A stretch of DNA of 59,658 nt from a virus: the IMG/VR virus record IMGVR_UViG_3300047994_000202, positions 1 through 59,658 of that record, one strand, 5' to 3'. Within the stretch, counting starts at the first letter, position 1. Each line of letters starts with the position of its first letter. The notes beneath the pieces are model-generated. The model saw only the letters and a list, made by a program, of their open reading frames with translations, searched no databases and was not told where the DNA came from. Below, in pieces: positions 46,721-54,624 of this stretch. The position numbers were made by a program, and so were the translations under genes.

Positions 46721-46954
46721 ATGCTCGACGACATCCTGGAAGTGTACGAAACAGATGCCGACTTTTCAATGGAGTCGCAAAATCTCAAGCATCAAGGTTT
46801 TCATCTCGACATAGCCGAAACCAAGATGATGCTCTTATTTCGTGCTTCCGGATACGGTAAGGATTATCTGATCTACAATCGAAACAAGCAGGAAATTTTG
46901 GCATTCTGTCTTACTTCACAAACCAAAAGGCGTCGTGGAGAATGTCAAGCATGA
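46721..46954 (+). CDS. Hypothetical protein
   Basis: 77 aa; acidic first half, basic tail. Overlaps the next gene by about 12 bases. Confidence 0.62.
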   Translation: MLDDILEVYETDADFSMESQNLKHQGFHLDIAETKMMLLFRASGYGKDYLIYNRNKQEILAFCLTSQTKRRRGECQA

Positions 46955-47382
46955 ACAAGAAACTGACACGAGTACACGAGATAGCGCTCGAGGTCAGATC
47001 CTGGTGCGAAAATGAAGCCGATAAGGCGCGGCGCGAGGATAATCTCGTTGGTTATTGTGCCATTGCGAGTGCCGAGCTTCACAAGAGACTCATGAAGGTA
47101 GGAATTCAGTCTGAAATTCACATGCACAATGGCGATTTCTTATCGCATGTGTTCCTGACAGTCGAAGATCATGTTGTGGATGTCACAGCTACCCAATTTA
47201 GCGAATTTCGTTATCACCCTGTAGTCATTATTCACTGCAAGGAAGCACAACAATACGAATTTTTTGAAACTGATGAAACATTTGTTGATGTAATGAGTCT
47301 TCGAAAGTACCAAGCCAAATATAAATGGCCGGCTAATCAGATAGCCTATGCTGTAAGCTGTTCAAAACATTCTAGTAGGTAA
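46942..47382 (+). CDS. Putative papain/transglutaminase-fold protein
   Basis: 146 aa (ATG 46942 or 46951). G-Y-C-A-I-A-S-A-E-L (Cys near 39), F-L-S-H-V-F-L-T-V (His near 71) and V-V-D-V-T (Asp near 81) give the Cys-His-Asp order of transglutaminase-like/cysteine peptidases. Second such protein in the window after 42328; sequences are otherwise different. Confidence 0.6.
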   Translation: MSSMNKKLTRVHEIALEVRSWCENEADKARREDNLVGYCAIASAELHKRLMKVGIQSEIHMHNGDFLSHVFLTVEDHVVDVTATQFSEFRYHPVVIIHCKEAQQYEFFETDETFVDVMSLRKYQAKYKWPANQIAYAVSCSKHSSR

Positions 47383-47408
47383 GTATAGTAACGACTACTG
47401 GAGAAATC

Positions 47409-47570
47409 ATGCAAGGCGATTATGACGAAGAGTTCGATGACTTCATGGATATGATGCGAGACCAGATGGAGCCCAAGCCGCTCCAACAGCAGCAAATCCA
47501 GCAGCAACTGGTGCAGCAACAGCAGCAACAGAAGCCCGACGAAAACCCGCAACCACCCTCACAACCATGA
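47409..47570 (+). CDS. Gln-rich small protein
   Basis: 53 aa after GGAGAAATC. Acidic head followed by runs of Gln (about 25-41) and a Pro-rich end. Disordered. ATGA overlap with the next gene. Confidence 0.6.
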   Translation: MQGDYDEEFDDFMDMMRDQMEPKPLQQQQIQQQLVQQQQQQKPDENPQPPSQP

Positions 47571-47719
47571 ACATCTTCGTCATCCTGTTCGGCATCGTGC
47601 TGTTCGGCCTTCTGTGCCTGGCACTCTACCACAACTACCAAGGCACGAAGCCTCTGCCGGATGACTCCGAGGCCTGGCGCCGTTCCTGGGAAGCCTACGG
47701 ACCCAAATCCACAAAGTAG
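47567..47719 (+). CDS. Single-span membrane microprotein
   Basis: 50 aa; residues 3-22 hydrophobic, hydrophilic tail. Coupled to the Gln-rich gene. Confidence 0.6.
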   Translation: MNIFVILFGIVLFGLLCLALYHNYQGTKPLPDDSEAWRRSWEAYGPKSTK

Positions 47720-47748
47720 TCGACCACATCCATCTTCCTGTGCATAAT
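47720..47748 (+). promoter_or_regulatory. Repeated promoter-leader module
   Basis: TCGACC, 17-base spacer, CATAAT, leader GAATCGCAACAC. Confidence 0.8.
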
Positions 47749-47779
47749 ACAGGAATCGCAACACAACAGCGAGCACAAA

Positions 47780-48238
47780 ATGGCAAAGACGAAGTCTGCA
47801 CTGGATCCGAAGAAGTGGGCCGACCTGAAGAAGGCCTGGGATGACTACGGTCACTCCATCAAGTTCGAGGACCTGTTCGACTACATGCTCCGCGAAGACG
47901 GCTACTACATCGTGGTGGCCTGGAAGTACGGCAACGACGAAGTCGAATGCGCTGACCTCTACTTCGTGAATGGCGTCTGGGACTTCCAGAACGACAGCGG
48001 CGAGCCGATGACCATGGAACAGTGGAAGCGGGCGAAGATCGTTCCCGGCTGCGACGCCTTCGACTACCCCTCGGAAGACGAGATGGTCGACATCCTCCAC
48101 GAAGAGCGCCTGAAGAAGGACAAGAAGTATGCGGCCGCTTTCGCGATCTACGAAGAAGGCTACCAGGCCGCCTACGGGATGGACAACCTGGTCGAGAAGT
48201 GGATGGCCAGCTACGCCTACAGCAAGTTTCAAAAGTAG
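47780..48238 (+). CDS. Hypothetical protein
   Basis: 152 aa, rich in Tyr, Asp and Trp; strongly GC-rich codons. No recognised domain. Confidence 0.68.
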   Translation: MAKTKSALDPKKWADLKKAWDDYGHSIKFEDLFDYMLREDGYYIVVAWKYGNDEVECADLYFVNGVWDFQNDSGEPMTMEQWKRAKIVPGCDAFDYPSEDEMVDILHEERLKKDKKYAAAFAIYEEGYQAAYGMDNLVEKWMASYAYSKFQK

Positions 48239-48239
48239 G

Positions 48240-48268
48240 TCGACCAAATCCATTATGTGCCGCATAAT
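48240..48268 (+). promoter_or_regulatory. Repeated promoter-leader module
   Basis: TCGACC, 17-base spacer, CATAAT, leader TTGCAGCAAAGGAGCCACTC. Confidence 0.85.
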
Positions 48269-48295
48269 GTGTTTATTGCAGCAAAGGAGCCACTC

Positions 48296-48592
48296 ATGAG
48301 CTACGTCGTCTACAACAAGGAAACGACTCGTTACTTAACATTTCACCCGAAGGTGAAGACGCATCAAACCGGCTTTGCATCCGAAGGTGCTGCCAAGGCT
48401 GCACTGACTCGTGAAGTGAATCGCGGTGCTGTGAAGCGCGAGGATTTTGCTATCGCGGACAGTGATACATTCCATGCTTCCATCGAAAAGAAGGTCACGA
48501 AGATGAACTTGATGAATGGCAAACCCTTCCAACAAACGGTGAACACGCCGAGAGTGTCTGACCCGAGCACCGAACTATATTGGAGTGTTTGA
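48296..48592 (+). CDS. Hypothetical protein
   Basis: 98 aa from ATG 48296. Contains F-A-S-E-G-A-A-K-A-A-L-T-R (helix) and F-A-I-A-D-S. TGATG junction with the next gene. Confidence 0.65.
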   Translation: MSYVVYNKETTRYLTFHPKVKTHQTGFASEGAAKAALTREVNRGAVKREDFAIADSDTFHASIEKKVTKMNLMNGKPFQQTVNTPRVSDPSTELYWSV

Positions 48593-48846
48593 TGCTGAGC
48601 TCCAAGCGACAACTCATCGAGGCCACCGATCTGACGGTTGCCGAAGTTCGCGCAGCCATGGGTCGCGGCAGCTATCCGGATACAAACAACGAAATCAAAT
48701 TCGCGTCCTTCGAAGGCATGTCGCCCTCGGGCAACTTCGTCTACAGGATCGGCTTCAAGGGCGAGACTGGCCGCAACGAATCCGGGAACGTCTACTTGAA
48801 GTTCGTGCAGACCAACAACCGCTTTGTCCTCGAGGCCACCAACTAA
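48592..48846 (+). CDS. Hypothetical protein
   Basis: 84 aa from ATG 48592. Beta-rich C-terminal half (F-V-Y-R-I-G-F-K-G ... V-Y-L-K-F-V). No family recognised. Confidence 0.65.
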   Translation: MLSSKRQLIEATDLTVAEVRAAMGRGSYPDTNNEIKFASFEGMSPSGNFVYRIGFKGETGRNESGNVYLKFVQTNNRFVLEATN

Positions 48847-49058
48847 TGAATATTCCGACCGTTGCAGAAGCTCTTCGTCGTCTCGATGAAGTGCGGCATC
48901 AGTTTGAAAAACTGGTGCAGGAATCTCGCACAAATCCTGAAGGTATTCATCTGGATGAATTTGCCCGAAACCTTGCTGACCATCGAAAAGCATCCGATAA
49001 TGTGTGGGAAGCTCGCTTCGCAAGTATCGCTGACACTGGTGCAAAAGTAAGGCGGTAA
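48846..49058 (+). CDS. Hypothetical helical protein
   Basis: 70 aa; ATG overlaps the previous TAA by one base. Charged helices. Third gene of a three-gene unit. Confidence 0.6.
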   Translation: MNIPTVAEALRRLDEVRHQFEKLVQESRTNPEGIHLDEFARNLADHRKASDNVWEARFASIADTGAKVRR

Positions 49059-49075
49059 ACTACACCAACTAATGG

Positions 49076-49104
49076 TCGACCTTTGGGATCAAGTCGGTCA
49101 TAAT
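49076..49104 (+). promoter_or_regulatory. Repeated promoter-leader module
   Basis: TCGACC, 17-base spacer, CATAAT, leader ACATACATCGCAACAAGGAG. Confidence 0.9.
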
Positions 49105-49130
49105 ACATACATCGCAACAAGGAGTCAAAC

Positions 49131-49601
49131 GTGAACATCCGAAAAATGAAGCGCAACATCTATGCCCGCATGTGGCGTGACCTTTTCTATGGTCAGCCCA
49201 TTGCCCAGTATCTGGGCACGTTTCGACACGTGAATACCACGCCGCTTGACGGCACCGTGGTGATCGATGATCTGATGCAGGTGTTCCGTGATGCGGCTGG
49301 CATCACCGAAAAATCCAAAAGTCTGGGTGATCTTTTGCGTGAGAAGATCGAACACGACCAGAAGATGGCCGAGCTGGTGGAGCCGGTCGGCAAGACCTAC
49401 CTGAACATGCAGGACATTCCTGTGTCGGTTCCTATCGAAGCACAGACCTCTGGCCTCACCAAGTATGTCGTGGCCAAGAAATCAACTGGCGAGGTGGTGG
49501 GTGAATTCGACCTACTGGAAGAAGCGCAAGCGATGATCGACAAGGCCAAGCGTGCCAAGAAGGCTGCGCTGGTGCTGATCAACGAAGATGCGGTGGCCTG
49601 A
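49131..49601 (+). CDS. Hypothetical protein
   Basis: 156 aa from GTG 49131, placed correctly after AAGGAGTCAAAC. C-terminal ~45 residues (Y-V-V-A-K-K-S-T-G-E-V-V-G-E-F) form a strand-helix repeat. No known domain. Confidence 0.65.
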   Translation: MNIRKMKRNIYARMWRDLFYGQPIAQYLGTFRHVNTTPLDGTVVIDDLMQVFRDAAGITEKSKSLGDLLREKIEHDQKMAELVEPVGKTYLNMQDIPVSVPIEAQTSGLTKYVVAKKSTGEVVGEFDLLEEAQAMIDKAKRAKKAALVLINEDAVA

Positions 49602-49602
49602 C

Positions 49603-49767
49603 ATGAACTGGGGTATCATGTTTCAACCAGGTGCCTGGTGGATTGGGTGCCATCATTCTGACTGCGAGAAGAGGTATTGCATCAATTTGGTGCCGTGCCT
49701 TACCCTTTGGATTCTGAAGAAGGATGGTCGAATCCCGAGGAAGAAATCGTTTTTCATTTACCGCTAG
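49603..49767 (+). CDS. Hypothetical Cys/Trp-rich small protein
   Basis: 54 aa, starts one base after the previous stop. W-W-I-G-C-H-H-S-D-C-E suggests metal binding. Tentative. Confidence 0.5.
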   Translation: MNWGIMFQPGAWWIGCHHSDCEKRYCINLVPCLTLWILKKDGRIPRKKSFFIYR

Positions 49768-49966
49768 ACAGGATTCAATCAACTTGTTATAGTTTAGACA
49801 CTGCAACATGCGCTGGACAGTAAAGGCTGTAAACGCCCAAAGGTTCCTTCGCATTAGCATACAGCCAAGTAGCGGACACGGTACGACGCCCGATACTATC
49901 CAGGGAAATGATCTACCAGCGGCTGGCAACAGATCTTTTTTATCAACCAACGTGGAGCTACAAGCA

Positions 49967-50197
49967 ATGAAGCGTATTTTCGAAGTCAATGGTCAGTATT
50001 TCGCCACCAAGGCCGATGCCAAGGCCGCACGCGGCGACAAGATTCCCAACAAGGAGGGCGGTGGTTTCCATTACGCCCACACCGTTTCCAAGGGCCCGGA
50101 TCACATCGGCAATCACGGACATCGCGTGCCTGCCACGCGTCACCGTGCGCCGCAAGGATATCACAAACCGAAGCCCGAGACGTCCCCGGCGGCCTGA
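49967..50197 (+). CDS. Hypothetical basic protein
   Basis: 76 aa from ATG 49967 with GGAG upstream. F-E-V-N-G-Q-Y-F-A-T-K-A-D-A-K-A-A-R-G-D opening, then His-rich basic tail. The frame is open back to 49808, but that part probably is leader (TTATAGTTTAGACACTGCAAC resembles the promoter-leader module). Confidence 0.62.
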   Translation: MKRIFEVNGQYFATKADAKAARGDKIPNKEGGGFHYAHTVSKGPDHIGNHGHRVPATRHRAPQGYHKPKPETSPAA

Positions 50198-50211
50198 TCG
50201 CCAAAATGCAT

Positions 50212-50243
50212 ATGACAGGGTGGCCTGGCCACCCTGTCATAGT
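50212..50243. promoter_or_regulatory. Perfect 14-bp inverted repeat over a promoter
   Basis: ATGACAGGGTGGCC / GGCCACCCTGTCAT with a one-base centre (50212-50240), overlapping a -10-like CATAGT and followed by the leader AACACTGCAAAC. It may end transcription of the upstream gene, act as an operator, or both. Confidence 0.65.
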
Positions 50244-50295
50244 GTAAACACTGCAAACAACGCAGCAACCCGCAACAAACGAAAGAAAGTTTATC

Positions 50296-50574
50296 ATGAG
50301 CAGCACCGTTGCCCCCAAGACCGTCGTTTGCGCTGACACCCGGCGCGCTGTTTTTATGATCGCCAAGGGGCGACGCAAAGATGGCGTGCTGAAGGAGAAG
50401 CACGAAGATTTCATCCGCCGCGAACTGAAGGCCCGCATGGGCTGGCCGAAGAACGATCCGGCCCCCGAAAGCATCAAGGCCGTGGCCAGGGAAATCGCTG
50501 CCGTCCTGAAGCACATGGAACAGGAAGAGGCTGACGCGGCTGCCGCTAAGAAGGCCGCTGCACCGGCCGCCTGA
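50296..50574 (+). CDS. Hypothetical helical protein
   Basis: 92 aa, basic core R-R-E-L-K-A-R-M-G-W-P-K and Ala/Lys tail. No family recognised. Confidence 0.65.
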   Translation: MSSTVAPKTVVCADTRRAVFMIAKGRRKDGVLKEKHEDFIRRELKARMGWPKNDPAPESIKAVAREIAAVLKHMEQEEADAAAAKKAAAPAA

Positions 50575-50581
50575 TACTCGG

Positions 50582-50610
50582 TTGACAACAGACACCGTGT
50601 AAGGCATAAT
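50582..50610 (+). promoter_or_regulatory. Sigma70-type promoter giving a leaderless transcript
   Basis: TTGACA, 17-base spacer, CATAAT; ATG 50617 lies six bases past the -10 box with no Shine-Dalgarno. Confidence 0.75.
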
Positions 50611-50616
50611 ATGAAC

Positions 50617-51045
50617 ATGCTTAAACACGGTGTCTGTGTCATTCTTCCAGCCCCAGAACTGGGTCCCGATGGTGTACTATCCATCAGTCGTCGCAACGAT
50701 ACCACCAAATGGGGCCTCCCGGGTGGTAAGGTAGATCCTGGAGAAACAAATCTCCAAGCTATTTTGCGAGAGACAAAAGAAGAATGCAATCTCATTCTGA
50801 ATCCTGTTGCACTTCTTCCTATCTTCAGCCGCACTTGCTACGGCAAGGATGGTGTTGATTATTGGATTACCACTTATCTCTACACCGATGAGTGGAATCG
50901 CAATGATCTCCAACCCGAAGCTGAGTTTACACTCCTTTTTTCCAGTCTTCTTCATCTCGGATTCGAAAGTATGAGTCCGTTTCATACCTACAATCAAGAA
51001 GTGCTGGTCGCCTGGCATTCATACAGACAACACAATCTGGATTGA
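50617..51045 (+). CDS. Nudix hydrolase
   Basis: 142 aa from ATG 50617 (50611 also in frame but inside the promoter region). Nudix box G-K-V-D-P-G-E ... R-E-T-K-E-E-C fits G-x5-E-x7-R-E-x-x-E-E, with Cys in place of the usual Gly after E-E. Would hydrolyse a nucleoside diphosphate linked to another group; substrate not predictable. Confidence 0.88.
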   Translation: MLKHGVCVILPAPELGPDGVLSISRRNDTTKWGLPGGKVDPGETNLQAILRETKEECNLILNPVALLPIFSRTCYGKDGVDYWITTYLYTDEWNRNDLQPEAEFTLLFSSLLHLGFESMSPFHTYNQEVLVAWHSYRQHNLD

Positions 51046-51049
51046 TCAG

Positions 51050-51078
51050 TTGACCTAATCCAATTTGTGCTGCATAAT
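51050..51078 (+). promoter_or_regulatory. Repeated promoter-leader module
   Basis: TTGACCTAATCCA, CATAAT, leader TTGCAGCAAGGAGTCACAC; near copy of 43401. Confidence 0.92.
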
Positions 51079-51106
51079 GTTGACATTGCAGCAAGGAGTC
51101 ACACAA

Positions 51107-51415
51107 ATGGCACGCATCTTCAAAGGCGACATCGGCTTGTTCCGATTGGCCCTCGTGGAAGCCGGTTTCGAGAATGCGTCCAAGCGCATCATCTTCAACG
51201 ACGACAGCAAGGCGAAGCCCAAGACCGGCGTTCGTCGGCTGAAGTTGTGGTCGGCGGATGACATCAACCGTGCTTCGCAGAAGAAGCAGTGGAAGCTGGA
51301 GAAGTCGCTGCGTGAGCTCTTCGGCGAACGCATCGTCTCTATGTATTTCCTCCCTGGCAGCCGCTGGGCGCGTATGCCGTATCCGGCACTCTGCATCAAA
51401 CTCAAGGACATCTGA
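51107..51415 (+). CDS. Hypothetical basic protein
   Basis: 102 aa from ATG 51107. Helix-rich centre with K-K-Q-W-K-L-E-K-S-L-R-E-L. No family recognised. Confidence 0.65.
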   Translation: MARIFKGDIGLFRLALVEAGFENASKRIIFNDDSKAKPKTGVRRLKLWSADDINRASQKKQWKLEKSLRELFGERIVSMYFLPGSRWARMPYPALCIKLKDI

Positions 51416-51417
51416 CC

Positions 51418-51936
51418 ATGCATCACACCACCCTTATTGCTGCTGTCTCGGCCATCAATGGTGCCAGCTTCGTCGGTATCGATACTCGCACCGTGGTCAA
51501 GTTGACAGGTGGAAAAAATAACCCGCAACAAGGGCGCGTCACGAAGCGCATGATTGGTGCCAGTGTGATGGCCTTCACCAATCAAAACGTCAATGCATAC
51601 AAAGCCATGGTCGAACGTCGACTGGTAGCCGAGGGTAAGGCTCCCACCGACTTCGTGCTGCACGAACGTGCTTGGGGCACTCGAATTCCAAATATGCCCA
51701 TTGTTGTTCACAACAAGGATGGCGTGGACAATTACTATTTGGAAGTTATCTTCCTGAAGCCGGGTGTCACTTACTACGAACTCGACGGTGTTCAAGTTCC
51801 GGCCTCGGACATTATTGGCCTTCCTGCTGCGCGCGAAGGTGGTGAACAAGGTGGTTTGGACAACAAGGTTATCATTCGCGATTTCAAATGCGAAAGCATT
51901 ACCGAGATGCGCATCGACGGTAAAGTGGTGGCATGA
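51418..51936 (+). CDS. Conserved large-phage protein
   Basis: 172 aa. F-V-G-I-D-T-R-T-V-V-K-L-T-G-G-K-N-N-P and R-V-T-K-R-M-x-G-A-S-V-M ... W-G-T-R-I-P-N-M-P are highly patterned segments I associate with hypothetical proteins of large phages. Function unknown. Confidence 0.72.
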   Translation: MHHTTLIAAVSAINGASFVGIDTRTVVKLTGGKNNPQQGRVTKRMIGASVMAFTNQNVNAYKAMVERRLVAEGKAPTDFVLHERAWGTRIPNMPIVVHNKDGVDNYYLEVIFLKPGVTYYELDGVQVPASDIIGLPAAREGGEQGGLDNKVIIRDFKCESITEMRIDGKVVA

Positions 51937-51979
51937 CTGACCTTCGAATGCAAAGTTCCGCATCAAGCCTAAAGAAGAA

Positions 51980-52414
51980 ATGAAATACCTGTTCATTAGC
52001 TTGCTATTTGTTACCAGTATCGCTCAAGCTGATGATCTGGTAATTCATACGGTATCCTGGCATGCCAGACCTTCATGGGAAGAAAACTATAATACCAAAG
52101 TTCGATATAACGACTACAATCCAGGACTCGGGTATCGATGGAATAATGGGTGGAATGTAGGATTTTACTACAATTCCTTTTACAAAACAAGTGTCTATTC
52201 TGCAAAAGAATTCATGCTTTCCGACAATGTAGGGCTGATAGCCGGCGGTGTAACTGGCTATAAATCTTCAACTGGCTATTCGGTAGCACCGTTGCTGGGC
52301 GCTGAATGGTGTCAACCTATTACCGATAAATTGAGTGCAGTAATGTTGGTAATACCGGCCTTTCGAAATTCACCCGGGGTGTTACATTTCGCTGCCGAAT
52401 ATTCTTTACCATAA
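51980..52414 (+). CDS. Exported outer-membrane beta-barrel-like protein
   Basis: 144 aa with signal peptide (about 1-17, A-Q-A-D). The mature part alternates aromatic/polar strands: N-P-G-L-G-Y-R, W-N-V-G-F-Y-Y-N-S, K-T-S-V-Y, G-L-I-A-G-G-V-T-G-Y, a pattern of small outer-membrane-like proteins found in several proteobacterial phages. May change receptor access (inference). Confidence 0.68.
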   Translation: MKYLFISLLFVTSIAQADDLVIHTVSWHARPSWEENYNTKVRYNDYNPGLGYRWNNGWNVGFYYNSFYKTSVYSAKEFMLSDNVGLIAGGVTGYKSSTGYSVAPLLGAEWCQPITDKLSAVMLVIPAFRNSPGVLHFAAEYSLP

Positions 52415-52431
52415 TAACTAAGGGGATTTCT

Positions 52432-52644
52432 TTGAGCCCACTTTCGTACATCTGGAACGAATACAAGAGCGCGTTTTTTACTTATCTTATTATTTCTGCA
52501 ATACTGGCTGTCATGCCATGGAATATCGGCCATTTCTTTCTGAATTGGTTTGCAATTTTCATTGGTGCGTATCTTTACTTGACCATTTGGTGCTTCATTA
52601 TCCGTCCCACTTACCTCAGCCTCACACGGAAAAAAGAGAAGTAA
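52432..52644 (+). CDS. Two-span membrane protein
   Basis: 70 aa from TTG 52432 after AAGGGG. Hydrophobic spans about 14-32 and 36-57, basic C-terminus. Confidence 0.58.
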   Translation: MSPLSYIWNEYKSAFFTYLIISAILAVMPWNIGHFFLNWFAIFIGAYLYLTIWCFIIRPTYLSLTRKKEK

Positions 52645-52660
52645 ACGTTTCACAAAGTAG

Positions 52661-52689
52661 TTGACCATTCCGGTTCCAGACCGCATAAT
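52661..52689 (+). promoter_or_regulatory. Repeated promoter-leader module
   Basis: AGTTGACC, 17-base spacer, CATAAT, leader ACATCGCGCAATAAGGAA. Confidence 0.88.
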
Positions 52690-52718
52690 GCATACATCGC
52701 GCAATAAGGAACCGCAAC

Positions 52719-53669
52719 ATGACTCCGGCCGAACAAGTCCGCTCCAAGTGCAAGGAAATCATCGAAAAAGCCAAGACGCTATATGGAGTTGACATCAGTC
52801 AAACCTCCATTCAGTTCAACCTGAAGGGTCGTGTTGCCGGCTGGGCCGAATACAAAGGCAGTATCTTTGGTGAAAAGAAGCTCACTGTTCGCTTCAACTA
52901 TGACATGCTGATGCGGAATGATCCCGAAGTTCTGCGTAACATGCTGGAAGATACTGTACCTCATGAACTAGCTCATCTGGTTTGCTTTTTGAAGCCTTCA
53001 CTCGGAAAGAACCACGACGCCGGATGGCAGCGCGTTTGCATTGCGTTGGGAGGCACTGGTGGCCGCACGCATGACAACGAAGTGGTGTACGGCAAGGGTA
53101 CTACTTACGAATACACAACCGACCGTGGACACAAGGTGCGGCTGAACGAACGCAGGCACCAATACATTCGCTCCGGTGGCACACTGATTTATCGAAAGGG
53201 CATGGGTTCCGTTACGATGTCGTGTGCCTACAGCATCGTCGGTGCGAATGGCCGCACACTGTCACAGCCGATTGTGAAGCAACCAGCAGCACAGCCGGAT
53301 GCGGCCGAAATGGCCCGACGGCAGGCGATGGTCGACGAACTGCGACGCCGGGAACTGGCGACCAAAGCGGTCCCTGTGCAGACCCTGTGCCCAGAGCTTG
53401 CCCTGCTGCTTCCCCCTGTTGCTCCGCGTATTTTGCCCCCTGCTCCGCCCGTGCAGCGCCCAGCGCCCGTGCATGTTACTGCTGCACCAGGCGAATCCAA
53501 AGCGGCTACCAGCAGGCGCATCATGCTTTCGGGCTATCGCGCTGGGCACAGTTACGAAACGATCATCGCAGCCATGCAGCTCGCGAATGGATACGATCGC
53601 CAACTGGCACGCGGCACTTTTAGGGCGAATGCCCCGAAGATCGGCATCCCGGCAAGTTTCTACCAATAA
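52719..53669 (+). CDS. SprT-like zinc metallopeptidase
   Basis: 316 aa. H82-E-L-A-H86 with a third His in K-N-H-D-A-G-W (near 100) forms the SprT/Spartan zinc site, followed by a Y-x-Y/C-rich substrate region. After about residue 190 comes an Ala/Pro-rich linker and a small C-terminal helical domain (S-x-R-R-I-M-L-S-G-Y-R-A-G). SprT proteases remove DNA-protein crosslinks or bind DNA; phage versions are common. The extra C-terminal domain is not typical. Confidence 0.88.
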   Translation: MTPAEQVRSKCKEIIEKAKTLYGVDISQTSIQFNLKGRVAGWAEYKGSIFGEKKLTVRFNYDMLMRNDPEVLRNMLEDTVPHELAHLVCFLKPSLGKNHDAGWQRVCIALGGTGGRTHDNEVVYGKGTTYEYTTDRGHKVRLNERRHQYIRSGGTLIYRKGMGSVTMSCAYSIVGANGRTLSQPIVKQPAAQPDAAEMARRQAMVDELRRRELATKAVPVQTLCPELALLLPPVAPRILPPAPPVQRPAPVHVTAAPGESKAATSRRIMLSGYRAGHSYETIIAAMQLANGYDRQLARGTFRANAPKIGIPASFYQ

Positions 53670-53681
53670 GCCAAAAGGCAG

Positions 53682-53710
53682 TTGACTTGCTTCGGCTATT
53701 GCGGCATAAT
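53682..53710 (+). promoter_or_regulatory. Repeated promoter-leader module
   Basis: TTGACT, 17-base spacer, CATAAT, leader TTTTTGCACAACAAGGAA. Confidence 0.88.
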
Positions 53711-53737
53711 GTGTTTTTGCACAACAAGGAATACTCA

Positions 53738-54037
53738 ATGTCAAAGGTCACCATTTATCTTAGTACGCAGATTATCCTGCGTGACTTCACTTTTTTTGAA
53801 GACAGGACGGAAATGGTTCGTACCCAGCTACCACACTACACAAGGGCTGGCAGCTTCTTTACCGAACTGACAGGTGAAGAAGCTGCCAAAGAGGCGTTCG
53901 ACCTCACCAACAATCCTTTCCTACAGGAAGAACGTGAACTAAAGTGTGGCCGGGGTCGAGGTGTTTCGACGGGCGATGTGATCGAAGTAGACGGTGTGAA
54001 ATACCTCTGCATGAGTGTTGGATGGGAGAAACTGTAA
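53738..54037 (+). CDS. Conserved phage protein
   Basis: 99 aa from ATG 53738. L-T-G-E-E-A-A-K-E-A-F-D-L-T-N-N-P ... G-D-V-I-E-V-D-G is a family I recognise from many phages and plasmids, role unknown. Confidence 0.75.
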   Translation: MSKVTIYLSTQIILRDFTFFEDRTEMVRTQLPHYTRAGSFFTELTGEEAAKEAFDLTNNPFLQEERELKCGRGRGVSTGDVIEVDGVKYLCMSVGWEKL

Positions 54038-54156
54038 TGAGGCTGCTCGAAGTCTTCCAAAAGCCGGACTACCAGCCACTGGATCGTGGGGAGTCCTTCC
54101 ATATGGTGAAGCAGAAGAAAGCACTCATCGTTTCATCAACAGGTACAAAGCAATGA
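54037..54156 (+). CDS. Hypothetical microprotein
   Basis: 39 aa, one-base overlap with the previous stop and ATGA with the next gene. No domain. Confidence 0.5.
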   Translation: MRLLEVFQKPDYQPLDRGESFHMVKQKKALIVSSTGTKQ

Positions 54157-54323
54157 CGCCCATTGGAATGATCATAGTTTTTGCACTGCTGCTAGCCGTC
54201 GGCATTCTGTTGGTTTCTATCGGAGCATGGGTGGCTGGTGCACTTCTGTTGGTAGCAAGTATCATTCTTGCCTGCCGGATTATTAAAGAAATCATTGACG
54301 CCAATGACCAACCCAACAGTTAA
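54153..54323 (+). CDS. Two-span membrane microprotein
   Basis: 56 aa; hydrophobic segments about 4-22 and 24-43, acidic tail. Confidence 0.6.
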   Translation: MTPIGMIIVFALLLAVGILLVSIGAWVAGALLLVASIILACRIIKEIIDANDQPNS

Positions 54324-54363
54324 CCAAATGATTTAAATCACAGAATACATTCCTGTTGAAAAG

Positions 54364-54576
54364 ATGGGAGAATTTCATGAAATTCTCTGTTCGACTGGTG
54401 GCCGATACCTTCATAATCCAATTCAAGTAGGAAATAGAGTCAGAGTTTATTACGAAACTGGTGATTACAAATCTCATACCGAAACATGGCAGAGGATAAT
54501 CACTCCGATTAAGGAAGTCAATAAAGATCAAATCTGGAGAACTGTTCTTCGCCGCATTAAATTGTTGTTTCGATAA
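54364..54576 (+). CDS. Hypothetical protein
   Basis: 70 aa; V-G-N-R-V-R-V-Y-Y-E strand and basic C-terminus. More AT-rich than neighbours. Confidence 0.55.
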   Translation: MGEFHEILCSTGGRYLHNPIQVGNRVRVYYETGDYKSHTETWQRIITPIKEVNKDQIWRTVLRRIKLLFR

Positions 54577-54589
54577 GATGTAACAGAGG

Positions 54590-54618
54590 TAGACACAGCC
54601 TCTACCCTATTGCATAAT
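54590..54618 (+). promoter_or_regulatory. Promoter with GTAACAGAGG element, leaderless transcript
   Basis: TAGACA, 17-base spacer, CATAAT; ATG 54625 is six bases past the -10. GGTAGA/TCTACC inverted repeat spans -35 and spacer. Confidence 0.75.
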
Positions 54619-54624
54619 AAGCAT

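Noticed and set aside
47420-48265. Long minus-strand open frame (281 codons) opposite the Gln-rich and following genes
   Set aside because: It is the antisense of three well-supported + strand genes in GC-rich DNA, is full of Val/Leu runs from complementing Gln/His codons, and has no ribosome-binding site.
51055-51996. Long minus-strand open frame (313 codons)
   Set aside because: Antisense of two + genes that have a promoter module and start signals; no recognisable protein features.
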